A stretch of 64,000 nucleotides of DNA from Chromera velia (GCA_018398765.1 JAHBMJ010003129.1:29212-93211); one strand, 5' to 3'; shown: positions 38,656 through 51,242, counted from the stretch's first letter. Translations and numbers: made by a program. The notes: generated by a model from the sequence alone, not told the origin.

Positions 38656-39318
38656 ACTGACTCCCCGCAGAATCCGCCGATAGCCCAACAGCACAGCCTA
38701 GCAAGAAGGTTGAGAAAAAGAGTCCCAATTGATCCGACTCTGTTACCAAGGGGGCAGGACAAACCAAAAGAACGAAATCTCCAGTCTGTAGCGAGACCGG
38801 TTTACTGTATTTCCCTCAGTAAGGGCTCATTAAGAGAGCATGAAGTCCCACTGTAGAGCATGAAGGGAGTTACACATACCAGGCAGATTTTATATGTGAT
38901 GCAGCCTCTTTCTGGCGTTCATCAGGCTCTCTGTCCAGGCCTTCCAAAGATGAAGAAAGAAGGCCATTGAATCCAAGGACTTAGAGTCACACAAATCAAT
39001 CGCACACCCGTCTACGGGTGGCAATGATCAATCGCACACGCACGGCAATGATCCAATGCGCGCGGCGGCGCCTCGGGGCTGGTCCCGGCTGGAGCCTCGC
39101 GCGCAGTGCCGCAGCATGTGGTCGCGCCGGCTGTCATGCATGCGCTTACACAGAAATCGACGACTGTCTACAGAGCAGAATAGCACACAATTTCTGAGAC
39201 AAAGAGTATGTTCGATTGCATGAAATTCCGATGGTGTCGGATAAAGAGGGGGGGGGGTCACCAGCTCTGGATCATATCGGATATCATAGTCGGACCTGGC
39301 TTTTTCCTCATATCGGAC
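38656..39318. other. 5' flank of the CSB gene with GC-rich island 4
   Basis: No gene is visible. A GC-rich palindrome at 39058-39104 begins GCGCGCGG and ends CCTCGCGCGC. The flanks are of ordinary composition, and a second GC-rich patch continues to about 39135. TATCGGAC at 39311-39318 is the left target duplication of the next element. Confidence 0.55.
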
Positions 39319-40709
39319 TACCCCCCTGATACTAAGCTATAAACTTTTTAGAATCAATCAAAATACTGTCATCTTCAGTGGCCTACGGCCACCTTCGATC
39401 AACATTAAAACCATCTTCGACACTCATTGCATTTTTACTAGTGTAAAAAAGATTATCTTATAAAAATGTCTCTACATGGTATAGGCAATTGGGGCATATG
39501 TCAATAGAAGAGGTGTGTGATAAACTATGACACACTGACAATAAAGATAAATGGAGAAAGATAAGGAGAGTCCAGAAGCCTGAGGGAGTAGGGCGGTGGG
39601 GCAGGCCGAGGAGCGCGTAGGGCGGTACTTTTCACTTCATCTTCAGAGGGATACCCGAAAGGCCGGTGCCTTCATTGCTGTATGGCTAGAACCGGACTCA
39701 TCGATCCTACAGTGCAGTGTCTAGTAGGTAGGGATAGGAAACAGGTTATTAACCAAACCAAACCGACTTGGCCATTAAAAAGCGTTTCGGTTCAGTTAAT
39801 CTATCGGTTATATAACCTTTTTATGTCTAAAGGTCGTTTCCTTACTAAATTTGAAACTTTTCACTGTAAAAACGTGATTTTTACAGGTGTGATATACGGA
39901 AAACAAATGGAAAACGACCAAAACATAATAAAAAAACATTTTTAATTCATAAAACTACTTGTTTGATTGTGTTTATAGTCCATATACTGAGAAAAATATG
40001 ATTTTTTATACTTTTTCCTAGACGTTTTCAGTTGTCATAACTAAGTTTTATAACCGTTTTATTATGTTTTCAGTAATTTTTTGTTTGTTTGAAATTGTTT
40101 CTACGTATATAATGTAGTTTTTATTAACTCTTACCGATTAACCTGGTTAACCACCGGTTATGACCGGTTATCATAACTGGAGGGTTAATAACCTATAACC
40201 TAACCTTATAACCTACCTTTTTCCCTACCTTGCTAGTAAACACAGTGTTTTGCTAGCTAATAATTCTAAAGTTCGGCTGCTTTAGGTGAGCAATCGCTAG
40301 CATATTGCTAGCATGCTCCTAACTTTGCAATATAACTTAAATGCTCTGCCACAGACTGATGGATTAAGTCACTTTATCATCATTATCAGTAATCATCAAT
40401 GCCTTTAGATTGTATTGCTTTTATATTTGTGCTTAACTTAAAAATATGACAACAACGGTTAAACAACCATCGATCAATTTGAATGACAACAGCGTACACG
40501 GCCAAGTGTACATCCTTTTAATGTTAACTCTCTTCCATAAATTTGACATACGTTCATCTTTGGTATGCCCTTCGGTCTCTCGTTACCCGTCTTCGGCGGC
40601 TTTCAATCAAAATATACGATTTTCTTCGGCGGCCTGCGGCCACCTTTGATCAAGACTAAGACCACCTTCAGCAGCCTCCGATCAAACGTAGCTTAGTGTT
40701 AAGGGGGTA
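39319..40709. mobile_element. hAT-like non-autonomous transposon with 21-bp TIRs and 8-bp TSD
   Basis: The left terminus TACCCCCCTGATACTAAGCT matches the reverse complement of the right terminus (TACCCCCTTAACACTAAGCT) at 18 of 21 positions once the final A is included. Perfect 8-bp direct repeats TATCGGAC flank the element at 39311-39318 and 40710-40717. An 8-bp duplication is the size made by hAT transposases. The 1,391-bp body is AT-rich and has no transposase-like ORF. A palindromic motif (GGCCTACGGCC and GGCCTGCGGCC) sits near both ends. A second inverted-repeat element is nested inside. Confidence 0.75.
39724..40229. mobile_element. Nested inverted-repeat element
   Basis: Inside the hAT-like element, the sequence AGGTAGGGATAGG with AGGTTATTAACC on the left is mirrored on the right (reverse complement AGGTAGGGAAAAAGG, later AGGTTATTAACC). 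The interior is AT-rich with several GGTTAT motifs. CTAGT occurs immediately outside both ends and could be a 5-bp target duplication. Confidence 0.55.
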
Positions 40710-40717
40710 TATCGGAC

Positions 40718-42590
40718 CTGGCAACACTGAAATGACACTGAGTTGTAAGTTTGGGGGGATTCACTTTTTCCCCCTTTTTAGCTAGCAATCTAGCTGGCAC
40801 ATAGAAACTTACTGTAATGATGTACATATTATAATTAATTTTAAATTCAATTAATTTATTCATTCAATTTAGAGTTCTTTTATTTATTCATCTAGTTCAT
40901 TCATTAAATTATATATTTTCTTTTTTTTTTTTTTAAGTTTTTTGTATTTGTTTATTCATTTATTCCGAGTCATTAATTCATTCAATTTTATTCATTCCCT
41001 CATAATTATCACACTACATTATACAGTGATTCTATATATTTTCAAACTTACACATATGACTCGGATCTAGAAAATTATGGATATGCAGTTAAGCAAAAAA
41101 AAAAGAGTGGTTTGAGTGTACTCAACTAGGCATTTGATTTGAAAGCACTCCTTTGTATTAACTTTCCAAACTTGTATGCTAGCTTGTACGCATACACATT
41201 TTGGTCTAGATTTTGGTCATACTACCTAGCATACTACCCAATACTTATGGAATAGGATTCTACCTGAAATCTACCCACAGTTAACCATGCATCAACCGGC
41301 GCCCATGGTTAGGAATTTCAAGAGCCTCAGAGCTAGGCAACAGCAAAGTTAAGAGCAAGTGCCGCCACCATGAGCATGCTGATGATGCCATTTGATGAAG
41401 AAAACTATCCAAAAAACCCTTGTACCGTCATGAGATCCGCCTCTCATATATGGGGATGCGGCATGTATGAAAAAACCCTCAATCATCATTGTACCGTCAT
41501 GACACGAGTTTGAGTCCCCCTCCTTGGAGGCGAAGCCTTTTGCGACAATACCGGCACCCGTTGAATTCAAAAAACATCTTGCAAATGTAAGATACAGCCC
41601 CAAAAGCTAAGCACTTAAGGCTTCAATGCAGTTTGATCAAAAGGATGGAAAGATCCGGAATGAACGCATTATAGCAGTGACTGTCCTGCAGTCCATCCCC
41701 CTTCGATCCCCACCCCATCAATCGTAGTTACTATATAAAAAGACCTCTAGGAGAGACCTTCAGTCCTGCCCTCTGATGATCATCTTGTAAATCTTATCGA
41801 TGTCGAACTGACTGTACTGACAATTGAAACTTTTATACTAGAAAGTGACTTTTAATTTTCTATATATCATACCAAATTTTATATAAAAAACTAAGTCTTT
41901 AAAGCATTTAGAATGATTCTATTTATTGTTTCTTACCTATATAAAAGTATGAACAACTTTTAAAGATAAGGTTTAATGGGTTTGTGGTATGTATGTTGGA
42001 AATTGTTGGACGTGAGTGAGGTGAAAGAATTATAGTATGTTGATATGTCGAGGAGTGATTGCAGACTCTGCAGGCATGTGACAATGTGCAGTGTAATACA
42101 TAAATAAGCTAACTTTTACTTCTAATGGAATATGCCGAATCTGTATACTGATGTAAGGAGGGAACATACAGTGGGCAACCTCCATAAAAGGTAAGAATGA
42201 ATGTCCGCAAACAGATCTGCCGATTTGACACCCACACAAAGCAGTTCAACCAAACAAATGTTGAGCACTATGACCAACAAAGTCATATTCCAGTATAAAA
42301 GTTTTAATTGTCAGTACAATGTCATGCAGTCAGTTGTCGTCAGGCAGGATCCCTCTGTTATAAGCCCTCCTGAAATATTTTCTGTTATAGCAAATGAAGG
42401 CCGCGAGCTCTTCGTTGTTCATCTTTGCATGCGAGAACCTGCAGGGATCTGCTGCGACTCCAAGAAGTTCAACTCCGACAAAAAACTGACAGCTTGCATA
42501 AAAATTGACGAGTTTAAATTAAATCATTCAATCCATATTGGTAATGCAGTGAACTTTATGCCAAGGGGATTGAGAATCTACTGTAGACAC
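40718..42590. other. AT-rich intergenic DNA
   Basis: Roughly 1.9 kb of AT-rich sequence with TTCATT-type degenerate repeats around 40850-41000. I see no supportable gene. Confidence 0.5.
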
Positions 42591-42599
42591 ATACACATA

Positions 42600-42672
42600 T
42601 GTGTGCACTCTCTCTCTCTCTTTCATACACATACACTCAGTGACTCTCTCTCTCTCTCACACACACATACAG

Positions 42673-42717
<45 letters not shown>

Positions 42718-42742
42718 TACACACACACACTGTCAGACACAT

Positions 42743-42773
<31 letters not shown>

Positions 42774-42794
42774 TATATACACACACACACACAC

Positions 42795-42889
<95 letters not shown>

Positions 42890-42891
42890 TA

Positions 42892-42943
<52 letters not shown>

Positions 42944-43065
42944 CATACACATATATATACACATACACACACACACACACATACACACATACACACATAC
43001 ACACACATACACACATATATATACACTGTGTGATATACATATACACACACACGGACACAGACACA
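42600..43065. repeat. CA/TA compound microsatellite (about 460 bp)
   Basis: A long run of CA repeats interspersed with CATA, TATA and CTCT stretches. Apparent open frames through it on both strands are repeat artefacts. It borders the CCCH zinc-finger exon on its downstream (minus-strand) side. Confidence 0.95.
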
Positions 43066-43141
43066 GAATGACCAAAGAGGACCGCCATGCAAAAACGGGT
43101 TTTGTATGCAAGCAGATTCGATCGAACCAGACCTGACTCAC

Positions 43142-43325
43142 CGTAGCTTCCCCCCATCCCATGAGCGGCGTAAGACTTGCAAGGGTATTCGAACAGATCA
43201 TGCGAGAATTGGCAGGTGTCCGCAAAATGCGTGCACCCCCCATTCCTATGCCAAAAACAGACGTCCATCCACTTGAACCGCTTTTTGGGCTCCCTCTTCA
43301 GGTCATCCGTCTCTTTATTTTTCAT
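43142..43325 (-). CDS. CCCH zinc-finger exon (partial gene)
   Basis: A minus-strand exon that follows a CTTGCAG acceptor just before an ATG at 43325 and ends at a strong GTGAGT donor (43141). It encodes a basic start and then a zinc finger, CFWHRNGGCTHFADTCQFSH, with spacing C-x7-C-x6-C-x3-H. The sequence FEYPCKSYAAHG that follows looks like the start of a second finger, but its remaining Cys/His residues are absent before the donor. CCCH proteins usually bind RNA. The next exon would lie in or beyond the adjoining microsatellite, and I cannot find it. The exon at 44220-43991 could be upstream in the same gene. Confidence 0.5.
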
Positions 43326-43990
43326 GAAGCTGCAAGTAGCCAGACAGACAGACAGATGTGCACTAAATTAATGAAAAAGTGGTCTATGCAACAAACAAGT
43401 CAGCACTGTATAATTATGATATTGTATTCTATTTTTCTCCCTACCCCAGCCCAGTGGCCCCTCCCTGCCTCCGTTCTTGGATCTCGAGACTCTCTCTTCC
43501 CTCTTCTCCTTCTTACGAGGTTCCCCTTACTCCTTTTCTTGATCGCTGCCTCCCTTCCCCCCTCCCGACCCTCCGTCCCATCCCAAAGCCCCTCCTTGTC
43601 AAATCGGATGCCGTCGTTTTGATCTAGACCTATAGACCGAAACTGCTGCTGCGTGACTGACTACCTAATTTCAGTGATTGTCTGCATAGCTAGTTCTGGC
43701 TGCTGAATGAAACTTGCCTCTTTACATCTTCCCAAAATTTTAATGTGTGCCTCCTTGTCAAGCTAGGAACGTTTAAGGAGTGATATAGACTAATGTAGAC
43801 GGATGTAAAGCAATGTCCCTCCCGAAGTCATACCAAAGAAATGCAGCTGACCTGGAGGGGCTTTCAAGCAAGCTCCAGTCTGCAATCAATTTATGGAGCA
43901 GAGCACACAATGGCAGGGTTTCATGAAGAGACAGTCACTTCATCGACGTGTGCACAAGAAACAAGAAAGTGAGATATTGAATGACTATAC

Positions 43991-44220
43991 CGATCGATTT
44001 TGAGTGAATACTCAAGCAGTTCACCGGGTTTGGGGCTTTTGTAGACGTCTCTGGAGAACTTCACAAGAATGAATTCATCGGATTCCTTGCTCTTGTCATT
44101 GGGAAGGTTTTCAAAGCCATAAAATTCGAGATCTGGTTTTTCGGTGGCCAAATCCAGCAGGTCGCCCCTGCCAAAATGAGCAAGAAACTGAAGGATGACG
44201 TCTTTTCCACTGGTTAACAT
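43991..44220 (-). CDS. Unrecognised exon on minus strand
   Basis: An open frame with ATG at 44220 encodes about 76 residues (GRGDLLDLATEKPDLEFYGF region) of ordinary, non-repetitive composition and ends at a possible donor CG|GTATAG. The frame is also open a little upstream of the ATG. I do not recognise the family. It may belong to the same transcript as the CCCH exon. Confidence 0.3.
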
Positions 44221-45284
44221 CTCGTGATCAAGTATGATGAGGGAAGACAGAAGAAAACCTAAACAATCTGAAGGTACAGTGTGTAACTATAAGGGACTCT
44301 GATCATAGGATGTCAAAAAATACCTAAAAAAAGGATATCTCAGCAGAGGATGTGCCTTTGAAGGCGTTGGTGGAGTGTGAAATTGAAGCTTCTCTCTAGA
44401 GAATCAGAAGAATCAGTCTGGAAAACACTCTGAGATATTCTAAGTTCGATCGCAGCCGAAACTGGGCCGTAAAAATCGATCATTCAAACTTCTTCACAAA
44501 AATCCCTATCGCTCCTAGTTTGGACTATGGAACTCGTAGATATAACTAGATTCACGTCTTAATAAAAGGTAACTCCGTTAAGCCGTATCAAGGGGACGTA
44601 TTTCGCCTAATGCTATATAGCTGTTTCGTTTGCTTACACAACATTAGGCACGCGCCCGAGGGATTTTTGCCATTCTCTGCCTGTTGAAAATGGAAAGATG
44701 TACAAAGAGAGAGGTTTCTGCCCTTCTCTGTCTGCTAAGATGAAGGGACGAATACAAAACTGCGGCTGCATTAGTTCATGCGGACGGTTAACACATTTTG
44801 GGGGGGGGGAAAGCCACCTCACCTTGCTTTTTGTGGGGGCTCGTATACCAAAGCCGGGCTGCCCTTTCATGAACGGGCGGGGAGCGCTTTCCCAGGATCT
44901 CCTGACACTCTACAGTCAGGCAGAAGACAAGGATATACCGTGATTCACTGTTACCCCTTCTACTAAAGCACGTGGCATGGGTAGGAAATGTGAGAGATTC
45001 GCAATCCTGTGATCTACCCTCTCTGCATGAGAAATTGTGAGAGCGACTTCAAGGATCGAGACGTGAGGAGACGCCAACTTCCATAAGTCTGGTTATTTAT
45101 GCTCAACATGGTTACTGAGCTTTACAGCGGTCTTTAACACTAGTCTTCAACACGTCAAATCGACGCTCATTAGGCTTCCTGTCCTCATGTCACCCTGCAC
45201 ATTAGCAAGGGAAGAGAGCGAGGGAATATATATGTGTAACACTTGTTGTAAATCCAGTGGCTATGTTGCAAAGAGGATGCTCAC
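44221..45284. other. Intergenic or intronic DNA, no feature seen
   Basis: Moderately AT-rich, with no splice-bounded frame I can support and no long repeat. If the exons on either side belong to one minus-strand gene, this would be an intron. Confidence 0.4.
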
Positions 45285-45636
45285 CTTAATGTAGCATCCC
45301 TCTGCCTTTGTACCAACTGGAAGGGGCTTCCCAGCCCAGTTACTCTTCTGCCCAGTCCCTTCCGGTCCCTTCCTTTTACCTCTCTCGAAGGAGGCTCTTT
45401 TAAGAGGGGACAGACGAGAGAACGCTGCAGCCTCTTCCGGCTGTTGTGTTTCGTCTAATTTTTTTAGGTCTTTCGACCGCCGTCTTTCAACTTGAGACCT
45501 CCTCACCTTTTTAGTTGGGAGGCTCTGATAAGTACGCTTAATTTCAAATCGGAAACGTCTTCTTCCGGTTCGTTCGACGGAACTGTCAGAACAGACTATC
45601 GTTTTTTCTCCTTTGTTTGACTCCTCTTCAATTACT
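45285..45636 (-). CDS. Possible exon encoding a basic protein segment
   Basis: An uninterrupted minus-strand frame of about 117 codons, lacking its own ATG, ends at ATTAAG|GTGAGC. It encodes an Arg/Lys-rich segment (RRSQVERRRSKDLKKLDE) followed by an acidic patch and a basic, Ser-rich stretch. No family recognised. It could be an exon of a nuclear or RNA-binding protein, or a decayed mobile-element ORF. Confidence 0.3.
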
Positions 45637-45965
45637 TAATATATCTTTTCTGACTCACGCATTTTTCTGAGTGCGCGGCGGATAAAACCGCCATCACTAT
45701 TTTTTTTTTTGCCCGCGCAGGACGGATTTGACGTTTCTGGCTCGGTGCGTTGGTGCTGCAAAGGCCACGCCGGGTCCGGGACTATATTTCCTATCAAATC
45801 ATGATTTTTGTCGTTTGAACGCACGGCTTCGCTCCGTAAGCTAGGCTTCACCTTCCATGCAAAAGTGTATAATGGCCCCGGAAAGTGCTTAAAGTTACTT
45901 AATGTAGCTAGCTAGTAGATGCGCGACTCCAATTATTCGTGCCCACACGTGTGCCCCGCACGATC

Positions 45966-46183
45966 ATATACATTTAAGCTTTTATTATCACCTTATATGT
46001 TGTTCATATATGAGTCTTTTTAGAGGAGGGCCTGCTAGATGTATAGAGGTATAGGATCACGTCTTGCCGAAGGGTTAGCCCCAACAAGCTGTAGGGTGGC
46101 CGATGCATGCAGGAAAGGCTACGCTATGTTTTAGTTCTTTCTTAAGCATCATCGTCCAAAAGGAATCCTAGACGGCTTCCACT
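45966..46183. repeat. Dispersed repeat A, copy 1
   Basis: About 215 bp shared in direct orientation with 46578-46784. Diagnostic stretches are TAGAGGAGGGCC, TATAGGATCACGTCTTGCC and GTGGCCGATGCATGCAGGAA. Confidence 0.9.
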
Positions 46184-46454
46184 GCACCGTCCATGGAGAT
46201 GTCCCCATTGCTCTGAGTTCCCCCCCATCAACCCCATGCCAAGTTGAACCAAGACGGAATAGTCCTTCCCCAGTTGCCTGAGTTCACTATCCGAGTAGTC
46301 AGCCCAACATTGCTGCTAAGGCTTTCGATTGGAGAAAACAGAGTACACAAAGAAAAAAATATGGTGGGTGGGTGGGTGTCCGTTCACTTTCACCGACTGT
46401 TTCACATACTGTCTTTCAGATTCTCTTCTTTCACTGCTCTTGCTGTTGCGTTTG

Positions 46455-46575
46455 TTAGAATATATATGAATGTATCTTTCTTACTAAAATATTGTTTGGC
46501 AGCGATGAGTGGCGGCGACATATGGTAATGACGCTTAAACGCTCGGCTAAAGGCTCTGCAGGCGCCGCCACGCCT
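46455..46575. repeat. Dispersed repeat B, copy 1
   Basis: About 120 bp (AATATTGTTTGGCAGCG, CGCTTAAACGCTCGGCTAAA, CTCTGCAGGCGCC) shared with 52735-52875. It lies immediately upstream of repeat A copy 2, so the two may be parts of one longer element. Confidence 0.88.
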
Positions 46576-46577
46576 TC

Positions 46578-46784
46578 CATTTAAGCTTTTATCATCGCTT
46601 TATATCGTTTATATATGAGTTCTTTTAGAGGAGGGCCCGCTAGATGTATAGAAGTATAGGATCACGTCTTGCCAAAGGGTTGGCCCCGACAAGCCGTAGG
46701 GTGGCCGATGCATGCAGGAAAGGCTAAGCTATGTTTTAGCTCTGTCTTAAGTGTCATCGTCCAAAAGGGATCCTAGACGGCTCC
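46578..46784. repeat. Dispersed repeat A, copy 2
   Basis: Direct repeat of 45966-46183 with scattered substitutions. A (TA)n run follows at about 46840. Confidence 0.9.
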
Positions 46785-46979
46785 CTGTCTGAAAAGCGGG
46801 CCCAATCTGATAGGAAAGCAAGCAAGCTGCCTGAAAATATATATATATATATATATATATTAGAAAGGTGGCTGCTTGGTGACCAGAGTATCTGATAGGG
46901 AAATGAATAATGAAATATAGAAAGCAGTGCACTGATGACCGAATAGTCTGCAAAAAGTAGCAGAAAGAACAGTGCGTGG

Positions 46980-49900
46980 GGGTACAAGTCAGAGCAAATG
47001 TGCACATGGGCACGATCGAGTCAAAGAGGATGTACGCAAGAGCTAGCAAGAATATAAGTTAGAGAGAATGTGCGCAGAGGTATGAGTCAGAGCGAATATG
47101 TAAGCCTTAGAGGAGAAGTCTGCTCATCCAGCGGCTGCTTGCCTAGAGAGATTCTGAATTCTTTACATTCCTTTGCAATGACTGAACGAGTACGCAAAGA
47201 GAGGAATCTCTGCCATCCTCTGCTTACAACGACTGAACGAAAACGCAAAGAGAGTCTGACTCAGCGGAATCTCTGCCTTGCTGCTGTAATAACCGAACAA
47301 ACATGAAGATAGAATTCTGTACATTCCTTTTACAATGACTGAACAAGTGTGCAGAGAAGAGGAATCGATCTCTGCCACCATGCACCGGCTTACAACGACT
47401 GGACAAATATGTAGATAGAATTCTGTGCATTACTTTTATGACAACCGAATAAATATGTAGAGAAAAGAATCTCTGTCCTACTTTTGGTCGTGTTCTACTT
47501 GCAACGACTGAATAAACACGTAGGAACACTCAGCAGAATCTTTGCCTTGCTGCTGTGACAACCAAACGAACACGGAGAAAGAATTCTTTACATTCCTTTT
47601 GTAACAACCGAACGAGTGTGCAGAAACTCTGAGAGGAATCTCTCTTATCCTGCTTGAACGGACATGCAGAAAGATTCAGCAGAATCTCAGAGTCTGCCTT
47701 ACTGCTGCAACGACCGAACAGACATTCAGAGAGAACCTTTACATTCCTTTTGCAACTATCAAAGAAGTGTGCAGAGAGAGGAATCTCTGTCATTTTCTGC
47801 TTGCAACAACTGAACAAACACGCAGGAACATCGGCGGAATCTATGCTTTGTTGCTGCAATGAGCTGCTGCAATGACCAAATGAACATAGAGAGAGGAATC
47901 TCTGTCATCTTTTGCTTGCAACGACCAAACGAATGCGCAGAGAGAGGAATCTTTATCGTTCTCTGCTTGCAACAACTGAACGAACATGCAAGGAGACTCA
48001 GCGGAATGATCTCTGCCTTGCTGGGAATAAATATGAAGAGAGAATTTTTTGTATTCCTTTTATAACGACCGAACGATTTGCAGAGAGAGGAATGTCTGTC
48101 ATTCTCTGCTTGCAACGACTGAACGAATACGCTAGGAGACTCAGCAGAATGATCTCTGCCTTACTGCTTCAATGACCGCACGAGATCGAAATTCAATGAA
48201 CATGAAGAGAGAATTCTTTGCATTCCTTTTACAACGACCGAACAAATGCGCAGAGAGAGGAATCTCTATCGTCCTCTGCTTGCAATGACTGAACAAACAC
48301 GCAAGGAGACTCAGCGGAATCTCTGCCTTGCTGGGAATACACATGAAGAGAGAATTTTTTGCATTCCTTTTACAACGACTGAACGATTTGCAGAGAGAGG
48401 AATGTCTGTTATTCTCTGCTTGCAACGACTGAACGAACACGTTAGGAGACTCAGTGGAATGATCTCTGCCTTACTGCTTCAATGACCGCACGAGATCGAA
48501 ATTCAATGAACATGAAGAGAGAATTCTTTGCATTCCTTTTGCAACGACCAAACGAGTGTGCAGAGAGAGGAATTTCTGTTATCCTCCGCTTGCAACAACT
48601 AAACGAACACGCTAGGAGACTCAGCGGAATCTCTGCCTTGCTGCTGCAACGACCGAGTGAAATCGAATGAACATGAAGAGAAAATTCTTTACATTCTTTT
48701 TGCAATGACCGACCGAGTGTGCAGAGAGAGGAATCTCTGCCATTCTCTGCTTGCGACGACTGAACGGATACGCAAAGAGACTCAGCCACGACTGAACGAA
48801 CGTACAGAGAGGGAATCTTTCATCTCTTTGCTGAGATAATCAACGATCAAATGAATATGCAGAGACAGGACTTATCTTCGCCTTGCTGCTGCCACCGGGT
48901 CTAAGAATGAATGCAGTGAGGGATTTCTGCCCTCTCCTATCTGCAAGAGGGAATGAATGCAGAGAGAAGGATCTGTGCGCTTCTCTGTCTCCGAGGCAGA
49001 ATGAATGTGAGAATAAGTGTAGAGGGGGATCTCTGCCCTGTCCTATCTGCAGAAGGAATGAATGTAGGAAGAAAGATCTGTGTCTTTCATTGTCTGCAAG
49101 AAGGAAGGAATATATAGAGGGAGCTCTGCTCTGGCTGTCTCAGCCTGTCTGCAAGGTGGGATGAATCTGAAAATCAATGTAGAGAGCGATCTCTGTGCTA
49201 TTCATTCGTAAAAAGCAAAGAATGCAGAGAGAGGGATCTGTGTGCTTCTCTTTGGAAGGCGGAATGAATCTGAAAATGAATGCAAAGAGCGATCTCTACG
49301 CTATCCAATCTGTAAGAAGCAAAGAATACAGAGAGAAACATCTGTGCGTTTTGATCTGGGAGGCGGAATGAATCTGAGAATGAATGCAGAGAGGGATCTC
49401 TGTCCTATCCTATCTGTAAGAAGGAATGACTGCAGAGAGAGGGATCTGTGCGCTTCTCTCTGGCAGGCGGAATGAATCTGAGAATGGATATAGAGAGGGA
49501 TCCCTGTCTTATCCTATCTGCAAGAAGGAATGACTGCAGAGAGAGGGATCTGTACGCTTCTCCCTGGGAGGTGGAATGAATCTGAGAATGGATACAGAGA
49601 GGGATTTCTATCCTATCCTATCTGCAAGACAGAATGAATGCAGAGAGAGGGATCTGTAAGCTTCCCTTTCTGTGAGGCGGAATGAACCGGGAATGACTGC
49701 AGAGAGGGATCTCTGTCCTCGGCCATTTACAAGAAGGAATGAATGTAGAGAGAGGGAATTGTGCGCTTCTCTGTCTGCAAGAATTAAGGAATGTGTGCAC
49801 AGAGAGAGAGATCTCAGACTGCACCCTTGCCTGCATGTTTGCAAGCTAGAATGCATGCAGAGGATGGTTTATAGCCTTCAGAATTATCCCTGTCCGCAAA

Positions 49901-51240
49901 AAGGAGTGGATACCGAGGGATTGATTCTTGCCTTTCGCTGTCTGTAAGAAGGAGTGAATGCAGAGAGATGCATCTGTACCCTTCGCTGTCTGCAAGAAAG
50001 GAATGAATGCTGAGAGAGAGATCTGAGTTCCCCTTATCTAAAAGAAAGAATGAATGCAGATAGGGACCTTTGCTCTTGTCTGGCTGCAAGCAAACAGGAA
50101 TGCGGGGAGACATCTTTGCCCTTCACTATGTGTAGGAAGAAAGGAATGCAGATGGATCTGCGTCTGCAAGGAGGAATGGATGCAAAGAGAGGGATCTTTG
50201 CCCTTCGCTGCCTGCACGAAAGGAACGAATGGTCAGAGAAGGATCGGTGTGCTCGTTATTTGTACGAAAGAATGATTGTAGAGAGGGATCTTTGCCTTCG
50301 TCTGGGTGCAAGCAAGAAGGGATGCAGATAAGGATTTTTGCCTTTCATCGTATGCAAGAAGAAAGGAATGCAGAGGGATGAAACGCGAGGGTTCTTGCCA
50401 TGGATGCGTCGGCCTGAGTTCTACGCTTTGATCTTAAAAATTTTTCGACGACTCGTGTGGTCAAAGACTATAAAATGCGTTCACAAGGATGGCTTAGATG
50501 CTGAGTGACAAAACAGGGTATGCGCAATAGCAAGAAAAATGTGTGTGCAGGAAGCCGAGAACAGAATACGTTCAGGTAAAGCAGCATCAAATTTGAATGT
50601 GAACATGTGAAAAGAGATATGAAGACCAAAGATGCTCTGGGGCACAAGGGTTCTGACTCAGACTGTCTGGCTCGGTAAGAATCGTGTGCGCAATGGATCA
50701 TAATGGCATATAAACAGAGTGTGCTCATTCACGGGGGTAAGAAGAATGTGGTGCGTGGTGACAGGAGACGAGAATGTGCTCAGGGGCAAGCAAAATGTAT
50801 GTAGTCAGGGGAGTACAAGGATCGAATGCTCAGGAACAAGAAGAATGCGGTATGCAGGGGACTGAGGAATGAGTGTGTAACCCGATGATGATCCGGTGTG
50901 ATCGTGTTCGCATGGGCACGAAGCAGAGAGAATGTGTGCAGGAGCACAAGTCAGAGAGAATGTGTGCATGGACACGAGTCAGAGAGAATGTGCATAGGGG
51001 CACGAGTCAGAGAGAATGTGTGCAAACACATGAGTCAGATAGAACGTGTGCATAGGCACCAGTCAGAGAGGATATGCGCAGGGACACAAGTCAGAAACTA
51101 GGTCAGAGAGAATGTGCATAGGAACATGAGGAATGGGTACAAATATGTGTGACCGGTCAATGATCTGGTATCTTAGTCCGGTGCTATCGTGTGTGGGGGG
51201 CACGAGTCAGACAGAATGTGCGCAGGGGCACTAGTCAGCT
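46980..51240. repeat. Degenerate tandem-repeat complex (about 4.2 kb)
   Basis: Three related blocks. Block 1 (about 47070-48850) has units such as GAGAGGAATCTCTGCC and TTGCAACGACTGAACGAA; a stretch starting TTACTGCTTCAATGACCGCA recurs with a 310-bp spacing (48161 and 48471). Block 2 (about 48850-50400) has units built on GGAATGAATGCAGAGAG and GGGATCTCTG. Block 3 (about 50900-51240, with a herald at 46985-47100) has roughly 30-bp units built on AGTCAGAGAGAATGTG. Frames are open by chance because of the repeat composition; no protein is supported. Confidence 0.85.
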
Positions 51241-51242
51241 GA

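Noticed and set aside
36000-38690. Plus-strand open frames rich in Ser, Leu and Pro opposite CSB exons 1-3
   Set aside because: They are complements of Glu/Lys/Ser-rich coding sequence. The minus strand carries family motifs and consistent splicing.
39374-39402. CCTACGGCCA resembling the start of 5S rRNA
   Set aside because: The match is only about ten bases and is part of a GGCC palindrome repeated at 40626. No internal 5S control region follows.
41340-41610. Possible tRNA-derived SINE (GTTTGAGTCC resembling a B box)
   Set aside because: One mismatch to the B-box core, no convincing A box at the right distance, no tail and no second copy in the window.
42201-43136. Long His/Thr-rich open frame on the plus strand
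   Set aside because: Most of it is translated CA/TA microsatellite. The unique N-terminal part has no family signal.
46980-50400. Repeated Arg/Glu-rich peptides (RERNLC type) in the satellite region
   Set aside because: Frames break every 60-110 codons and switch phase between repeats, so the pattern reflects tandem DNA rather than a protein.
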